A stretch of DNA of 64,000 bases from Bdellovibrionales bacterium Ga0074137 (GCA_001464715.1 LNDT01000031.1:124001-188000); one strand, 5' to 3'. Positions 44,761 through 54,204 are shown, counted from the stretch's first letter. The notes: generated by a model from the sequence alone, not told the origin. A program made the numbers and translations.

Positions 44761-45441
44761 TTAATAGATCTTAAAAAGACTAATCGCTTTTGCGACCATC
44801 TCTTGGTTGAGGGCGACACTTATCGCAAGCGTCATTGCGTCGTCCCTGTAGCTCACAACGGAATGCGTTTTCAGAGCGTTGAAAAGATATGGTCTACCGG
44901 GCTCCGTAGACACCAAACGGCCGTCGTGAACAAAGTGGAAATCATCGGGACCCGTATTAGCCAGTGGCACCAAGATGCGAAAGTAATCTGGGATTTGAAA
45001 ACTCACTGAACCGTCACGGTGCGGAGGAAAATGTCCGCCAGCCGCGAACTTTACGAAACGGCAGCGGCCAAGATTTTCCTGGAAAGGTTCAATGAGCTCG
45101 CGAATGGCTGAGCACTGACGATAGGCATCCGTCGTTTTATTAAAGTCTCTTTCAGAAACTTTTTTTCCGGTTTCTTTTGACCACTCATAAAGCGAGAAAA
45201 GATCCGGAATGCCAGACATGCCGCCGTCCAGTGAGGTGACAGATAATCCTTGGCGAGGATTTTGAGATTTGCTGGGATTGTACTGAACCCATTTCTCAGA
45301 AAAAGAAGCAAGCTCCTGGCTCACGTGCACAGGGTCTACAAACGGCTTCAAAGGTATGACGTCGCCATAAATATGAAGCTGCTGAAACAGGCCGAGCCGC
45401 TCAAAATTGACGGCCTGAACGCGGCTCCAGTCGGACGTCAC
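44761..45441 (-). CDS. Asp/Asn beta-hydroxylase-like Fe(II) oxygenase
   Basis: 226 residues from GTG 45441, which overlaps the rhodanese stop as GTGA and has AGGTGG upstream. The iron-binding triad is His141 and Asp143 (HFPPHRDGS) plus His193 (KTHSVVSYRD), with Arg199 for 2-oxoglutarate. RILVPLANTG and the HSV motif resemble the aspartyl/asparaginyl beta-hydroxylase group. The likely role is hydroxylation of a protein or peptide side chain. It is soluble and has no signal peptide. Confidence 0.75.
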   Translation of the reverse strand: MTSDWSRVQAVNFERLGLFQQLHIYGDVIPLKPFVDPVHVSQELASFSEKWVQYNPSKSQNPRQGLSVTSLDGGMSGIPDLFSLYEWSKETGKKVSERDFNKTTDAYRQCSAIRELIEPFQENLGRCRFVKFAAGGHFPPHRDGSVSFQIPDYFRILVPLANTGPDDFHFVHDGRLVSTEPGRPYLFNALKTHSVVSYRDDAMTLAISVALNQEMVAKAISLFKIY

Positions 45442-46841
45442 TGACCACCTCGGACCGTCGTTGGAAACAGAGCAGGTTCGGAAAGCAAACCCCACCTCCA
45501 AGCAGAAAAACCAGAGGGAAAGATGTAGACCGAATTGAAACCAGCCGCCCTTGCCATGAGGGCCGCCTTGTAGGGACGCCAATCACGTTCGTTTTCGCCG
45601 AAAAAAATTAACGGTGTCGTCTTTGCAAGGTTTTCCGGCGAGGCCCAGGTGTCACCGTAATTTGAAAGAATCGATCCATTTAATCCGAGCCGACGAAGTC
45701 GAAGATCATCACGCTCAACATAAGGTGCATTGAAACTTCCCGCTATTGTCCCTTGGTTAAACTCACGTGTGCTACGTACGTCGACAAACTTTGCGCCGAG
45801 AGCCGCGTCCATTCGTACACTTTGGATCTGACCAACACCTTCGACAAAGCCGACGAGGACTGATTTGTGAGGCGGCCTAGAAAGCATTCCGGCAAAATAG
45901 CTCATGCCCTCTTGAAAGATAAAAATATTCTTCCAACCTTCCGACCTCAAAACGATGGCTGCACGGATGGGCTCTTCCGACTCGTTATTTTCTCCAATCA
46001 GAACTACAGTTTTCTGGCGATCCGGATTGATCCGTCGAATATCGAAAGCATCTCCACTTTTTGCGTAAGACGAATAGGGATCTAACCGACGCGCTCGAGG
46101 CCCCATTGTGTAGGGAACGTGAATCGCACCTTTGATGCGGACTAAATCAAACTGCTGTTTTGAGCGAACATCGACAATCTGGGTCCCGTCCGCAATCGCA
46201 GACTCGACTTCGGCACGTTCCAACATCCGAACGCCAATCATTCGAGGCGCGAAATAAAGTGGCGGTGAACTTTCGGCAACATTTATTAAACGTCCCGTCA
46301 CAAATACGACAGGGACATCTTTTCCGAAAAGTCCGGCCGAAATTAAAATTAAATTTTCGATGTTCGCGAAGTTGGCCCGTCGACCAGAAATAGCGGTCGG
46401 CATAAAGTAACCTAGCGTCGAAGACGCTCCCGTAGCACCGTCGAGCTCCGCAAGGTGGGCGGGATGACCGACGCGAACACAGTTTGTGTCGCCCGCGATG
46501 GCAAGAACGCCGACCTCAGAGACGGTGGGACGCGCTACTTCGTAAACCGAACGCAAGTGCACGGACGTGACGTAAACTGGTTCCCAAAGTTTTAACGTCT
46601 TGCAGCCCTCTGTTTCCTTCATGACTGCACGCTCGTGAAGCTCTGGGCGAACAAGAGCGGCAAAGGGAATCAGTGGGTCGGGCAAGGATTTGACGCCGAC
46701 AACCACATCCGTGGCGGGCTTGATGAGCGATGTTCGAGAAGGTGTCTGCGACCATCCGCGGGAATCCAAAAGTAGGAGGCCCGCAAGGACAGAAGCAAAA
46801 CTAAGACCGATAATCGCAGATTTTGTGATGTTATTATCCAT
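45438..46841 (-). CDS. Membrane-anchored tandem rhodanese without catalytic cysteines
   Basis: 467 residues. An N-terminal hydrophobic segment (AIIGLSFASVLAGLLLL) anchors or exports it. Two rhodanese folds occur at about 210-320 (IVDVRSKQQFDLVRIKGAIH) and 345-460 (KFVDVRSTREFNQGTIAGS). Where the active-site Cys loop should be, both have GEN (VVLIGENNESEEPIR, LIFFGENERDWRPYK), so sulfur transfer is unlikely. The N-terminal 180 residues are not recognised. It is translationally coupled to the oxygenase downstream. ATG 46841 is preferred; an earlier start at 46868 is possible. Confidence 0.78.
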   Translation of the reverse strand: MDNNITKSAIIGLSFASVLAGLLLLDSRGWSQTPSRTSLIKPATDVVVGVKSLPDPLIPFAALVRPELHERAVMKETEGCKTLKLWEPVYVTSVHLRSVYEVARPTVSEVGVLAIAGDTNCVRVGHPAHLAELDGATGASSTLGYFMPTAISGRRANFANIENLILISAGLFGKDVPVVFVTGRLINVAESSPPLYFAPRMIGVRMLERAEVESAIADGTQIVDVRSKQQFDLVRIKGAIHVPYTMGPRARRLDPYSSYAKSGDAFDIRRINPDRQKTVVLIGENNESEEPIRAAIVLRSEGWKNIFIFQEGMSYFAGMLSRPPHKSVLVGFVEGVGQIQSVRMDAALGAKFVDVRSTREFNQGTIAGSFNAPYVERDDLRLRRLGLNGSILSNYGDTWASPENLAKTTPLIFFGENERDWRPYKAALMARAAGFNSVYIFPSGFSAWRWGLLSEPALFPTTVRGGQ

Positions 46842-46866
46842 TAGGAAACGGTAACAGTGACTGGGC

Positions 46867-47880
46867 ATGACGGCAAATATCGAAACAAAAGATCTGACAC
46901 GGACTTACGAAACCTACATGAAAGCGCAGGGTCTTCTTAAATCCATTGAAGGCCTCTGGGCGCGCAAAACAGAGCTTAAAATCGCTGTTCACCCTACGAC
47001 TCTTCGCATCGATAAAGGTCAAATCGTGGGGCTTGTTGGGTCGAACGGAGCCGGCAAGACAACCCTGTTGAAACTTTTGTCTGGATTGATCCACCCAAGC
47101 TCCGGTTCGGCCCAAGTTCTGGGCTACGAGCCCACATCTCGCAAACCCGAATTCTTAAAAAAGATAAGCATCCTCTTGGGACAAAAAAATCAGCTGTGGT
47201 GGGATCTCCCCCCAGCGGATAGTTACGACCTCTTGGCTCGCATTTACGAGATCGACCGCACGAAGGCGCGCGAGCGCGTGCGGGAACTTTCCGAGCTTTT
47301 GCAATGCACCCAACAGCTGCAAACTCAATTGCGGCGACTTTCATTGGGCGAACGCATGAAGATGGAAATCATTGGAAGTTTGCTCCATCAGCCTGAAGTG
47401 CTCTTTCTTGACGAGCCTACTATCGGTCTCGACATCATAGCCCAGACGACAATCCGCGAGTTTTTGGCGAAATATGTTCACGAGAGAAATCCGACCGTCA
47501 TTCTGACGAGCCACTACATGGACGACATTTCACTTCTTGCGGATCGACTTTTACTGATGAGTCAGGGGCGCATCGTCTACGACGGAAGCGTGAAAGAGTT
47601 TACCGGAAGGCAAGAAGCTCGGCAGACACTTTCTTTAAAAATCTTGAACCCGCCCGCTCACAACACGAATATTGCCAATCAATTCACTCTTGAGGCGGGA
47701 GCATTGGCTGTAAAACAGGATCTGCCGGCTCACGCGATTGGCGATGTTCTTCAGGCCCTTATGCAAGTCAGTCCGATCCAGGAAATTAAAATAGAGGAAG
47801 TCGAGTTCGAAGATGTCATTCGTTCGTTCATGGAACAAGATGCTCGGCTGCGCACGCCTGGCCGCTCTCCAACAACTTGA
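46867..47880 (+). CDS. ABC-2 exporter ATP-binding protein
   Basis: 337 residues. Walker A GLVGSNGAGKTTLLKLL, signature LSLGERMKMEIIGSLL, Walker B VLFLDEPTIGLD, switch His LTSHYMDDI. It belongs to the group whose genes precede two COG4587/COG3694-type permeases. The C-terminal 90 residues are an added domain. It should power export of an unknown substrate. The next gene starts inside its last 68 bp. Confidence 0.9.
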   Translation: MTANIETKDLTRTYETYMKAQGLLKSIEGLWARKTELKIAVHPTTLRIDKGQIVGLVGSNGAGKTTLLKLLSGLIHPSSGSAQVLGYEPTSRKPEFLKKISILLGQKNQLWWDLPPADSYDLLARIYEIDRTKARERVRELSELLQCTQQLQTQLRRLSLGERMKMEIIGSLLHQPEVLFLDEPTIGLDIIAQTTIREFLAKYVHERNPTVILTSHYMDDISLLADRLLLMSQGRIVYDGSVKEFTGRQEARQTLSLKILNPPAHNTNIANQFTLEAGALAVKQDLPAHAIGDVLQALMQVSPIQEIKIEEVEFEDVIRSFMEQDARLRTPGRSPTT

Positions 47881-48625
47881 ATATCGGTTCAATCTCATAG
47901 CCGATACGATGATTCAGCCCTTTATTGTTGGGCTGGTCGAGATCACTTTGTGGGTCGCGTTTTTTGCTTCGACGGGCCGAGCAGAGCTCGTCGGCTTTAG
48001 CCGTGAGTCCTACCTCGCTTACGCTCTCTGGGCCGCATTCATTTCGCGAGTTTCAACAAGCTGGATGTACGAATCGATGATGATTGAGGATGTCGAGTCC
48101 GGCAATGTGAACGCCGTTCTTGTGAGGCCCATCTCGTTTTTCGAATATTACCTGGGTCAACTGATGGGCTACAAAGTTTTAACGACAGCGATTTCGCTAA
48201 TGGCACCCATCGCGATTTGTCTTTTTCTCGATCTACCAGTGGATATGACTCGACTCCCTGTGGCGCTGGCCCTGGTGTTCTACTATTTAATTCTCGTCCA
48301 CCTCATCAGCATGGTCATCGCTTCCCTTGGTTTTTTCTTTACACGCATCCACCACCTGACTGTCGCCAAAAATATAACCCTATGGATGCTGACGGGAGAA
48401 TTTTTTCCCCTCGATATTGCGCCTGAACCTTTGAAGTCGATTCTCATAGCGCTCCCGTTTTCCAGCGCCGTGTTTCGGCCCGTTGGCTATATGACAGGGC
48501 GGGTTTCACTCGCATCGATCGGGGAAGGCTTCGTGTCGATTACAATCGGTATCGTCATCGTCGGTGTCGTGGCGACTTACCTTTGGAATGCCGGCCGAAA
48601 ACGCTACTCAGGAACAGGCGCATGA
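47813..48625 (+). CDS. ABC-2 exporter permease, subunit 1
   Basis: 270 residues with six membrane spans (TMIQPFIVGLVEITLWVAFF, ALVFYYLILVHLISMVIASL). ALVRPISFFEYYLGQL-type sequence after the second span is typical of this two-permease group. It overlaps the ATPase gene by 68 bp if started at 47813; an ATG at 47840 is an alternative. It probably forms a heterodimer with the next protein. Confidence 0.88.
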   Translation: MSFVRSWNKMLGCARLAALQQLEYRFNLIADTMIQPFIVGLVEITLWVAFFASTGRAELVGFSRESYLAYALWAAFISRVSTSWMYESMMIEDVESGNVNAVLVRPISFFEYYLGQLMGYKVLTTAISLMAPIAICLFLDLPVDMTRLPVALALVFYYLILVHLISMVIASLGFFFTRIHHLTVAKNITLWMLTGEFFPLDIAPEPLKSILIALPFSSAVFRPVGYMTGRVSLASIGEGFVSITIGIVIVGVVATYLWNAGRKRYSGTGA

Positions 48626-49428
48626 CGATGCTACAAAAGACGATCTTGAAATATTTAGGTCTACTCGCTTCGTTTTTTAAAGCGAGCCTCATGTCCGAGC
48701 TTGAGTATCGATTTAATATTGGAGCTCGCATTGTGACCGACATTCTTTGGTACACAGCTCAACTTTCCGTTTTTGAAGTTCTCTTCCGACACACCACCAA
48801 TCTGAACGGCTGGAATCTTCCGGAAACTCGAGTTTTCATGGGGATCTTATTTATTACGGACGCCATTTATATGATGTTGTTCTCAGAGAATCTCGACCGC
48901 ATGGGAGAAAAGGTTAGGAAAGGGGATCTTGATCTTCTTCTCGTAAAGCCCATCAATTCTCAGTGGATGCTGAGCTTCCAAAAGATCTCGGTGGCTTACA
49001 TCGGAAATTTGATCATCGCTATCGGATGGCTTCTATATGCACTTAGCCAGATTGGCGAGTTTCAATGGGTGAGGCTTATCTGGCTCCTTTTAACGATTCC
49101 GATCGGACTGAGTTTGATCTACTCCATCCGTTTTATGACTTCGGCGACAGCTCTGTATTTCACTCGTGCCGATGCCGTGACCTACATTTGGTACCAAGTG
49201 TATCGTTTAGGGACACGGCCTCACGCCATTTACCCTGAAGTCCTTCGCTATGCGGTTTTGACTCTGATCCCGATCGCATTCTTAGCCAGCGTTCCGGCCG
49301 AGATTCTTTTAGACAAGAGTCGTCCAGAGATTCTTATCTGGGGTCTCATTTTGAGCGTATTGTTAATAAAAGCGTCCAGTTTGTTCTGGAATCGGGGTTT
49401 GCGCTCTTATAGCTCCGCAAGCTCTTAA
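48622..49428 (+). CDS. ABC-2 exporter permease, subunit 2
   Basis: 268 residues with six spans (YIGNLIIAIGWLLYALS, LIWGLILSVLLIKASSL). LLLVKPINSQWMLSFQK mirrors the matching motif of subunit 1. ATG 48622 overlaps the previous stop by 4 bp (ATGA), showing translational coupling. The exported compound is unknown. Confidence 0.88.
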   Translation: MTMLQKTILKYLGLLASFFKASLMSELEYRFNIGARIVTDILWYTAQLSVFEVLFRHTTNLNGWNLPETRVFMGILFITDAIYMMLFSENLDRMGEKVRKGDLDLLLVKPINSQWMLSFQKISVAYIGNLIIAIGWLLYALSQIGEFQWVRLIWLLLTIPIGLSLIYSIRFMTSATALYFTRADAVTYIWYQVYRLGTRPHAIYPEVLRYAVLTLIPIAFLASVPAEILLDKSRPEILIWGLILSVLLIKASSLFWNRGLRSYSSASS

Positions 49429-49523
49429 ATGAGCGAAGGAACCTCGACCTACGTCGCTCTTAAAATTCGCCAAAATTTACTAAGAATTTGTGAATTCAGC
49501 CGCGCGTTTGCCGATAAGTTTCT

Positions 49524-50285
49524 ATGGCCATGCTTGATCGCTACAAAAAAACCGGTGGATTCAATCAACTTCTCACTCTTCTCGAAACGTGCGGAAGCGT
49601 AAAGCAGCAAAAGTTTCTCGAGATCGTCCGGCAAGAAGATGCGCGTTGGGCTGATGCGCTGACTGCGAAAATGATTGATCTCAACCGTTTTCTCTCTTGG
49701 AGCGATAGTGCTATTGCCGAAGTGACTGGCGCAATGATGGAGATCAATGTCGCCGCTATTATCTCGTCGATGGACGAAACACAGCAAACTCGCCTCCTGG
49801 GCACACTCCCGCACATCAAACGTCGAAAGGTACAGGACCTGCTTCTTGCGCAGAAACCATCGGCCGGCGAACTTTCAAGTTCACTGAACAAACTTTTTGA
49901 AACCATTCGTCGATTGTCACAAGAAGGCGTCCTCCGCCTAGACAAAGTCGATCCACCACTTTTCATTGATGCTGATATTGAGGATCGATTGAAGCAGGGA
50001 AAAGATATCGCAGGAGTTTCCACTGCTGCAGAGTCGTTGGCAAAAGCTGTTGCAAGTTTGCCCACGTCTGACACGGGGCCAGAAACTCGGCATCTGCGCA
50101 TCGTTAACTCGATCGATACAAATGAACTTCAAAATGTCGCCGATACCAAGACCGCAAAGTCACACGACAACGAAGTGCTTTTGCTAAAACGAAAAATTCA
50201 GCTGCTGCAAAACGAGAATATTTCACTCCGGCAGGAGCTCGCAATCGTATCCAGTAAACTCGATCAAATCAGGAAACTGTCTTAG
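49524..50285 (+). CDS. FliG-C-like orphan protein with coiled-coil tail
   Basis: 253 residues. From about residue 20 the pattern KFLEIVRQEDARWADALTAK, then MIDLNRFLSWSDSAIAEV, then ISSMDETQQTRLLGTL follows the order of helices in the FliG middle/C-terminal domains (compare EEDPELAEEIRDLMF). LFETIRRLSQEGVLRL matches the domain end. The last 60 residues are a predicted coiled coil (LLLKRKIQLLQNENISLRQE). It is shorter than FliG, and no flagellar gene is nearby. The stop region overlaps the opposing acyltransferase by 17 bp. Confidence 0.6.
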   Translation: MAMLDRYKKTGGFNQLLTLLETCGSVKQQKFLEIVRQEDARWADALTAKMIDLNRFLSWSDSAIAEVTGAMMEINVAAIISSMDETQQTRLLGTLPHIKRRKVQDLLLAQKPSAGELSSSLNKLFETIRRLSQEGVLRLDKVDPPLFIDADIEDRLKQGKDIAGVSTAAESLAKAVASLPTSDTGPETRHLRIVNSIDTNELQNVADTKTAKSHDNEVLLLKRKIQLLQNENISLRQELAIVSSKLDQIRKLS

Positions 50286-51084
50286 CGGGCTCTGCCAAAC
50301 GTGCGGATTCGATGCGAACCGCAGGAACGCCGCCCCAAGTTTCGCCTTCTCCTATTTCGGTTTTTGGAAGAACCACTGAGTGCGCCATAACTCGAGCGCC
50401 CGCGCCGACCTTCACGCCACCCATCAGTGAAGCTTTGAGTCCAATCGTGGCGCCATCACCAATCCAAACAGGCGCAAGAACTAGAAATCCCGATTGACCA
50501 TAGTGACCGACAATCGTGACGGATCCACCGATGGTCACTTTCGACCCGATGGTAATTAAGCTTGGGTCGGATATCGCGGTCGTATTTATGACGGCACCGT
50601 TTCCGATTTTCATACCCATCAATCGATAAAACAAAACTGCAATGGGCGAAGGAGTGTAAAACTCAAGAAGAGTGTAGCGCAACACATAGGTAAGGGCATT
50701 GTGGATGTACCACTTAATAGCCTCCAGGGAATAATAGGGGCCCCGCCAAGCCTTTAGCCTTCCCCCGAAAAGAAGAATGAAATTGGCCGCCGGCAGTACG
50801 AACACTAGAAAAAAACCGGTCATAAAAATCGCGGCCACAACCGCAGAAGCACTCGCCCAGGCTGAGATGAAGGGCGAAGTTCCAAGAAACAAAGAGTCGA
50901 TCCACCGAATCAAAAGTAGGCCTGGCGCCACGGCGAGTCCAATGACGACACACCCGAAAACGTAGAGGGGAACGATCAATCCGATGTGGAGCACCGTTTT
51001 GAATCGCCGGAGAAGCGTTTCAAAAAAACCGCCTAGGCCTCGACGACTGCTTTTCATAGGGTCTAAAACGGTGTTCGATTTCAT
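50269..51084 (-). CDS. Membrane hexapeptide-repeat acyltransferase
   Basis: 271 residues. Three membrane spans lie in the N-terminal half (HIGLIVPLYVFGCVVIGLAV, AVVAAIFMTGFFLVFVLP). A left-handed beta-helix of hexapeptide repeats follows (NGAVINTTAISDPSLITIGS, IGDGATIGLKASLMGG), ending ETWGGVPAVRI. Such domains transfer acetyl or acyl groups; the membrane half resembles the terminal part of siderophore/peptide synthetases called Pls-like. The start may also lie upstream of 51084. It is divergent from the oxygenase gene at 51135. Confidence 0.8.
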   Translation of the reverse strand: MKSNTVLDPMKSSRRGLGGFFETLLRRFKTVLHIGLIVPLYVFGCVVIGLAVAPGLLLIRWIDSLFLGTSPFISAWASASAVVAAIFMTGFFLVFVLPAANFILLFGGRLKAWRGPYYSLEAIKWYIHNALTYVLRYTLLEFYTPSPIAVLFYRLMGMKIGNGAVINTTAISDPSLITIGSKVTIGGSVTIVGHYGQSGFLVLAPVWIGDGATIGLKASLMGGVKVGAGARVMAHSVVLPKTEIGEGETWGGVPAVRIESARLAEPAKTVS

Positions 51085-51134
51085 CTCTTCATCATGGATT
51101 CTGCTTCGATCAAGGTCAAAGCTGTGTTTGCATA

Positions 51135-52082
51135 ATGAGCATGGGAATATCTCACTTCGCGCAAATACATCCAAATGAGCTCATAGCCCAGGCTCAGAAC
51201 CTAGATTTTCACATCCGCAAAGTTCCCTTGCGGCTAGACCTCGACGACCTTCAAAAACGTCTTCGCGTCGCACAGGTTGATTTTCCATGGCTGAGCAAAG
51301 ACCGGTATCGACAGTATCGAAGCTTGGGGCTGCAGTTTTCGGATGCCGACCACCGCTTCACTGATGCCATTGACGCCTCTTCGAAGTTCGAACCTGCCGT
51401 CAATGGGGAGTACCCGCGAGATATAAATATTCGTCCGTTCCACCTCTACGAAAAAGACAATGAAGCCGCCGAGCTTTTTGCGCCGATTTTTTCGCGAGTT
51501 CGACCCCTCCGACTTTTCCGCTCGCGCCTCTTGACCATCCAGGCCGGCTTCGAAATGAAAACTCCGCACGTCGACGGCAAGATGGCGGTGCGATTGCACA
51601 TCCCGATCGAAACTGATCCAGAGGCATGGATGGAAGTCGATGGCGAGCGATACCACCTACCGGCGGATGGCTCGGGGTACCTCGTAAATACCTCCCTCTA
51701 CCATCGCGTTGGAAATAGCGGGAAAAAGGACCGAACCCATTTTGTCGCCGTACTCTATTCACATTTTCCCTACCTAATGCATTTATCTGCGCAGAACGCT
51801 TTGATAAAGTTTTTCCTTGAACCTGCCAACGGATCCAAGATCGTCATCGATAGAAAACTTCAAGAGGCACAAATTGAGGCGAAAGGACGATGTGCACTTT
51901 GCGATCAAATGACAAAAATGCTCTATGTCGCGCCCCTCCCCTCAACTCAATTGAAGTGCCTCTGCCCTCAGTGTATAGAAAACGTAGCGCGACAAGCCGC
52001 GAGTCAATCCGCATCGGGAGCTCTTTCTGAAACCGCCTTCTGCGACCAGCTTGAAAAGTCTCTGCTCACGAAAAGTTCCTAA
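51135..52082 (+). CDS. Asp/Asn beta-hydroxylase-like Fe(II) oxygenase with zinc-finger tail
   Basis: 315 residues. The double-stranded beta-helix has His145, Asp147 (TPHVDGK), His190 (TSLYHRVGN) and Arg200 (KDRTHFVAVL), the complete Fe(II)/2-oxoglutarate set of the Asp_Arg_Hydrox group. At 253-280 there is an added CALC ... CLCPQC module likely binding zinc. The enzyme may hydroxylate an Asp/Asn in a protein; the tail could select the target. It heads a compact five-gene plus-strand cluster. Confidence 0.8.
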   Translation: MSMGISHFAQIHPNELIAQAQNLDFHIRKVPLRLDLDDLQKRLRVAQVDFPWLSKDRYRQYRSLGLQFSDADHRFTDAIDASSKFEPAVNGEYPRDINIRPFHLYEKDNEAAELFAPIFSRVRPLRLFRSRLLTIQAGFEMKTPHVDGKMAVRLHIPIETDPEAWMEVDGERYHLPADGSGYLVNTSLYHRVGNSGKKDRTHFVAVLYSHFPYLMHLSAQNALIKFFLEPANGSKIVIDRKLQEAQIEAKGRCALCDQMTKMLYVAPLPSTQLKCLCPQCIENVARQAASQSASGALSETAFCDQLEKSLLTKSS

Positions 52083-52098
52083 GAGGACGGTCGCGGCC

Positions 52099-52731
52099 AT
52101 GCCACGTGCTTTTCGACCGCGCCCAATTGAAAATGGTCGCGATGAACGAACCACTCTTTATGGCGCTACATTAGAGAGCCTAAAAGCGCAGCCTCTTCGC
52201 CCGCTTGTTGTCGAAATCGGATGCGGTGTCGGACTCCACCCGATTCAATACGCCGAACTAAACCCGTCGAAAAATATTGTGGCCATCGAGCGTACGTCGG
52301 AAAAGTTTCAGCGTTTTCTTGGACGCCTCGAGTCTCATCCACATCTAAAAAATCAAATCTGCGCGGTTCACGGAGATGCGATCCATTTCCTGGACCAAAA
52401 CTTTGAAACTTCGTCGATCGATGAAGTCTGGCTTCTCTACCCCAACCCAGAGCCAAAAAAACCCTCGCGGCGTTGGTTTCAAGCGCCTTTCATGAAACGT
52501 CTTGTCGAACTTATGAAACCCAATGCACGCCTCGTGCTCGCGACAAATATAAAGAGCTATGCCGACGAGAGTTTGGAATTTGCTTCCAGTTGCGGTCTCA
52601 TCAATACCGCGTCTCGAGTGATTCGTCAGGACTCACAATTTGCACCGCGAACTCATTTTGAAAAAAAATACTTTGAGCGAGGCGAGTCTTTATATGATTT
52701 TGAATTTCGCCGGCGCGGCAGCGAGGATTAG
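52099..52731 (+). CDS. TrmB-family tRNA (guanine-N7)-methyltransferase-like protein
   Basis: 210 residues. SAM motif VVEIGCGVGLHPIQYAE, then NIVAIERTSEKFQRF and IDEVWLLYPNPEPKKPSRRW, the equivalent of the TrmB PDPWPKKRH region. TrmB makes m7G46 in tRNA. The substitution of NPEPKK for PDPWPKK is unusual, so another guanine or RNA target is possible. ATG 52099 avoids overlap with the upstream stop at 52082; ATG 52051 would overlap. Confidence 0.8.
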   Translation: MPRAFRPRPIENGRDERTTLYGATLESLKAQPLRPLVVEIGCGVGLHPIQYAELNPSKNIVAIERTSEKFQRFLGRLESHPHLKNQICAVHGDAIHFLDQNFETSSIDEVWLLYPNPEPKKPSRRWFQAPFMKRLVELMKPNARLVLATNIKSYADESLEFASSCGLINTASRVIRQDSQFAPRTHFEKKYFERGESLYDFEFRRRGSED

Positions 52732-52733
52732 CA

Positions 52734-53648
52734 GTGAAAATGAAAACCTCTTCCGCTATTGTCTCCAACGATCTCAAGGCCCTTTCTAAAAAACTCCGTC
52801 GTGAATTCGATATCGTCGCAAACGATATTCATTCGCCACAGAGGTTTCAGTGGGACTGGTGGCATTTACCAGGACGCTACACCCATCTCCGAACACCCGC
52901 CGCCACTTTTTTTACAGACGAATTACATGAAGAGCTAGCGACGGCCCTGATCGCGTACGGGCGAAAGCACCTTGGTTGCCAGAATATTTCACCAATGTGG
53001 CTCAGTAACTATGTCGAGGGCTGCGAGCAGCGACTTCACGCGGATCGGCCTCATGGACCATGGGCCTTTGTTCTTTCGCTGGCGCCAGAGAAACGGAATT
53101 TTCAAGGCGGCGAAACAATGATTCTTCGCCCAGAGATTTTAAGTCTTTGGAACCAAACCACTGTGGCCGGAAAGTCTTTTGAAGAAGAAGACATCGTAGA
53201 ACGAATTCCCGCCGCGTTCGGACGTCTGATTGTCTTCGATCCGCGGCTTCCGCATGGGGTCAGCCGAGTTTCAGGAACAATGGACGCCCGCCAAGGACGA
53301 TTGGTTGTTCATGGCTGGTTCACGCAGCCTCAACCGTTTGTTGAGGGACCACTTTCAACAAAAGCTGCAAACCAATCGCTACTAGCCTTCGATGAGGTCA
53401 TGGGAAGCGAGCTTCAAGATGGAGTTCAGTCCACCGGAACGCTCGCCTATCGCATGGAAATCGATCGGAAGGGCACCACTCGGAAAGTCACGACATTGGC
53501 CTCCTCGCTAACATCGGCCAACGTCGAGCAGACGAACCGTGAGAAACGACGACTTCTGGCCGTCGTCAAAAAGCACTTCATCGGATGGAAGTTCCCTGGC
53601 GCGAAAAAACCAAGCTCACTCACACTCTCTCTTTCAATCGGAAATTGA
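52734..53648 (+). CDS. 2OG-Fe(II) oxygenase
   Basis: 304 residues. Triad His102, Asp104 ([11 protein letters not shown]) and His174 (RLPHGVSRV), with Arg189 ([11 protein letters not shown]) for 2-oxoglutarate, and FQGGETMIL before the second half. It is a soluble prolyl/protein-hydroxylase-like enzyme, distinct from the other two oxygenases here. GTG 52734 has GAGG eight bases upstream and follows the TrmB stop by 2 bp. The substrate is unknown. Confidence 0.82.
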   Translation: MKMKTSSAIVSNDLKALSKKLRREFDIVANDIHSPQRFQWDWWHLPGRYTHLRTPAATFFTDELHEELATALIAYGRKHLGCQNISPMWLSNYVEGCEQRLHADRPHGPWAFVLSLAPEKRNFQGGETMILRPEILSLWNQTTVAGKSFEEEDIVERIPAAFGRLIVFDPRLPHGVSRVSGTMDARQGRLVVHGWFTQPQPFVEGPLSTKAANQSLLAFDEVMGSELQDGVQSTGTLAYRMEIDRKGTTRKVTTLASSLTSANVEQTNREKRRLLAVVKKHFIGWKFPGAKKPSSLTLSLSIGN

Positions 53649-53676
53649 ATTCCTACGCTTTCAGAAAGGCGACACT

Positions 53677-54204
53677 TTGACTGACTCAAGCTCAACACAA
53701 GACTTCGAAACCGCGACTTTGGCCGGCGGCTGTTTTTGGGGAATGGAAGACCTGATCAGAAAGCTTCCTGGCGTGATCGACACCGACGTGGGCTACACCG
53801 GAGGCACCACAAACAACGCCACCTATCGTGACGTAAAAAAGGGTACGACCGGCCACGCCGAGGCGATCCAAATCAAATTTGACCCAAAACTCATTTCCTT
53901 TGATCAAATTTTAGATTTCTTTTTTCGGATGCATGACCCCACGACAAAGAACCGGCAAGGAAACGACATCGGAAGCTCGTACCGCTCGGCCATTTTCTAT
54001 CACTCCGACGCGCAAAAAAAATCGGCTGAAAAGTTGATTCGAATCGTCGATGAATCAAGAGCCTGGCCGTCACCGGTGGTGACGGAGGTGGTCCCCGCAA
54101 CAGCTTTCTGGTCGGCCGAACCAGAGCATCAGGATTATCTTGAGGAAACGCCGAACGGTTACACGTGCCACTACATTCGAAAAATACCGAGCTTTCTAAA
54201 ATAA
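53677..54204 (+). CDS. msrA: Peptide methionine sulfoxide reductase A
   Basis: 175 residues. The catalytic Cys19 lies in [12 protein letters not shown], followed by [24 protein letters not shown] and [13 protein letters not shown]. It reduces methionine S-sulfoxide in proteins. TTG 53677 with AAAGG seven to eight bases upstream is preferred to a long extension from 53539 that would overlap the oxygenase gene. The stop overlaps the next start (TAATG). Confidence 0.93.
   Translation: MTDSSSTQDFETATLAGGCFWGMEDLIRKLPGVIDTDVGYTGGTTNNATYRDVKKGTTGHAEAIQIKFDPKLISFDQILDFFFRMHDPTTKNRQGNDIGSSYRSAIFYHSDAQKKSAEKLIRIVDESRAWPSPVVTEVVPATAFWSAEPEHQDYLEETPNGYTCHYIRKIPSFLK

Noticed and set aside
49565-50101. 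178-codon minus-strand frame inside the FliG-like gene
   Set aside because: Ser/Arg/Cys-rich composition without domain; antisense shadow of a gene with a better start and coiled coil.
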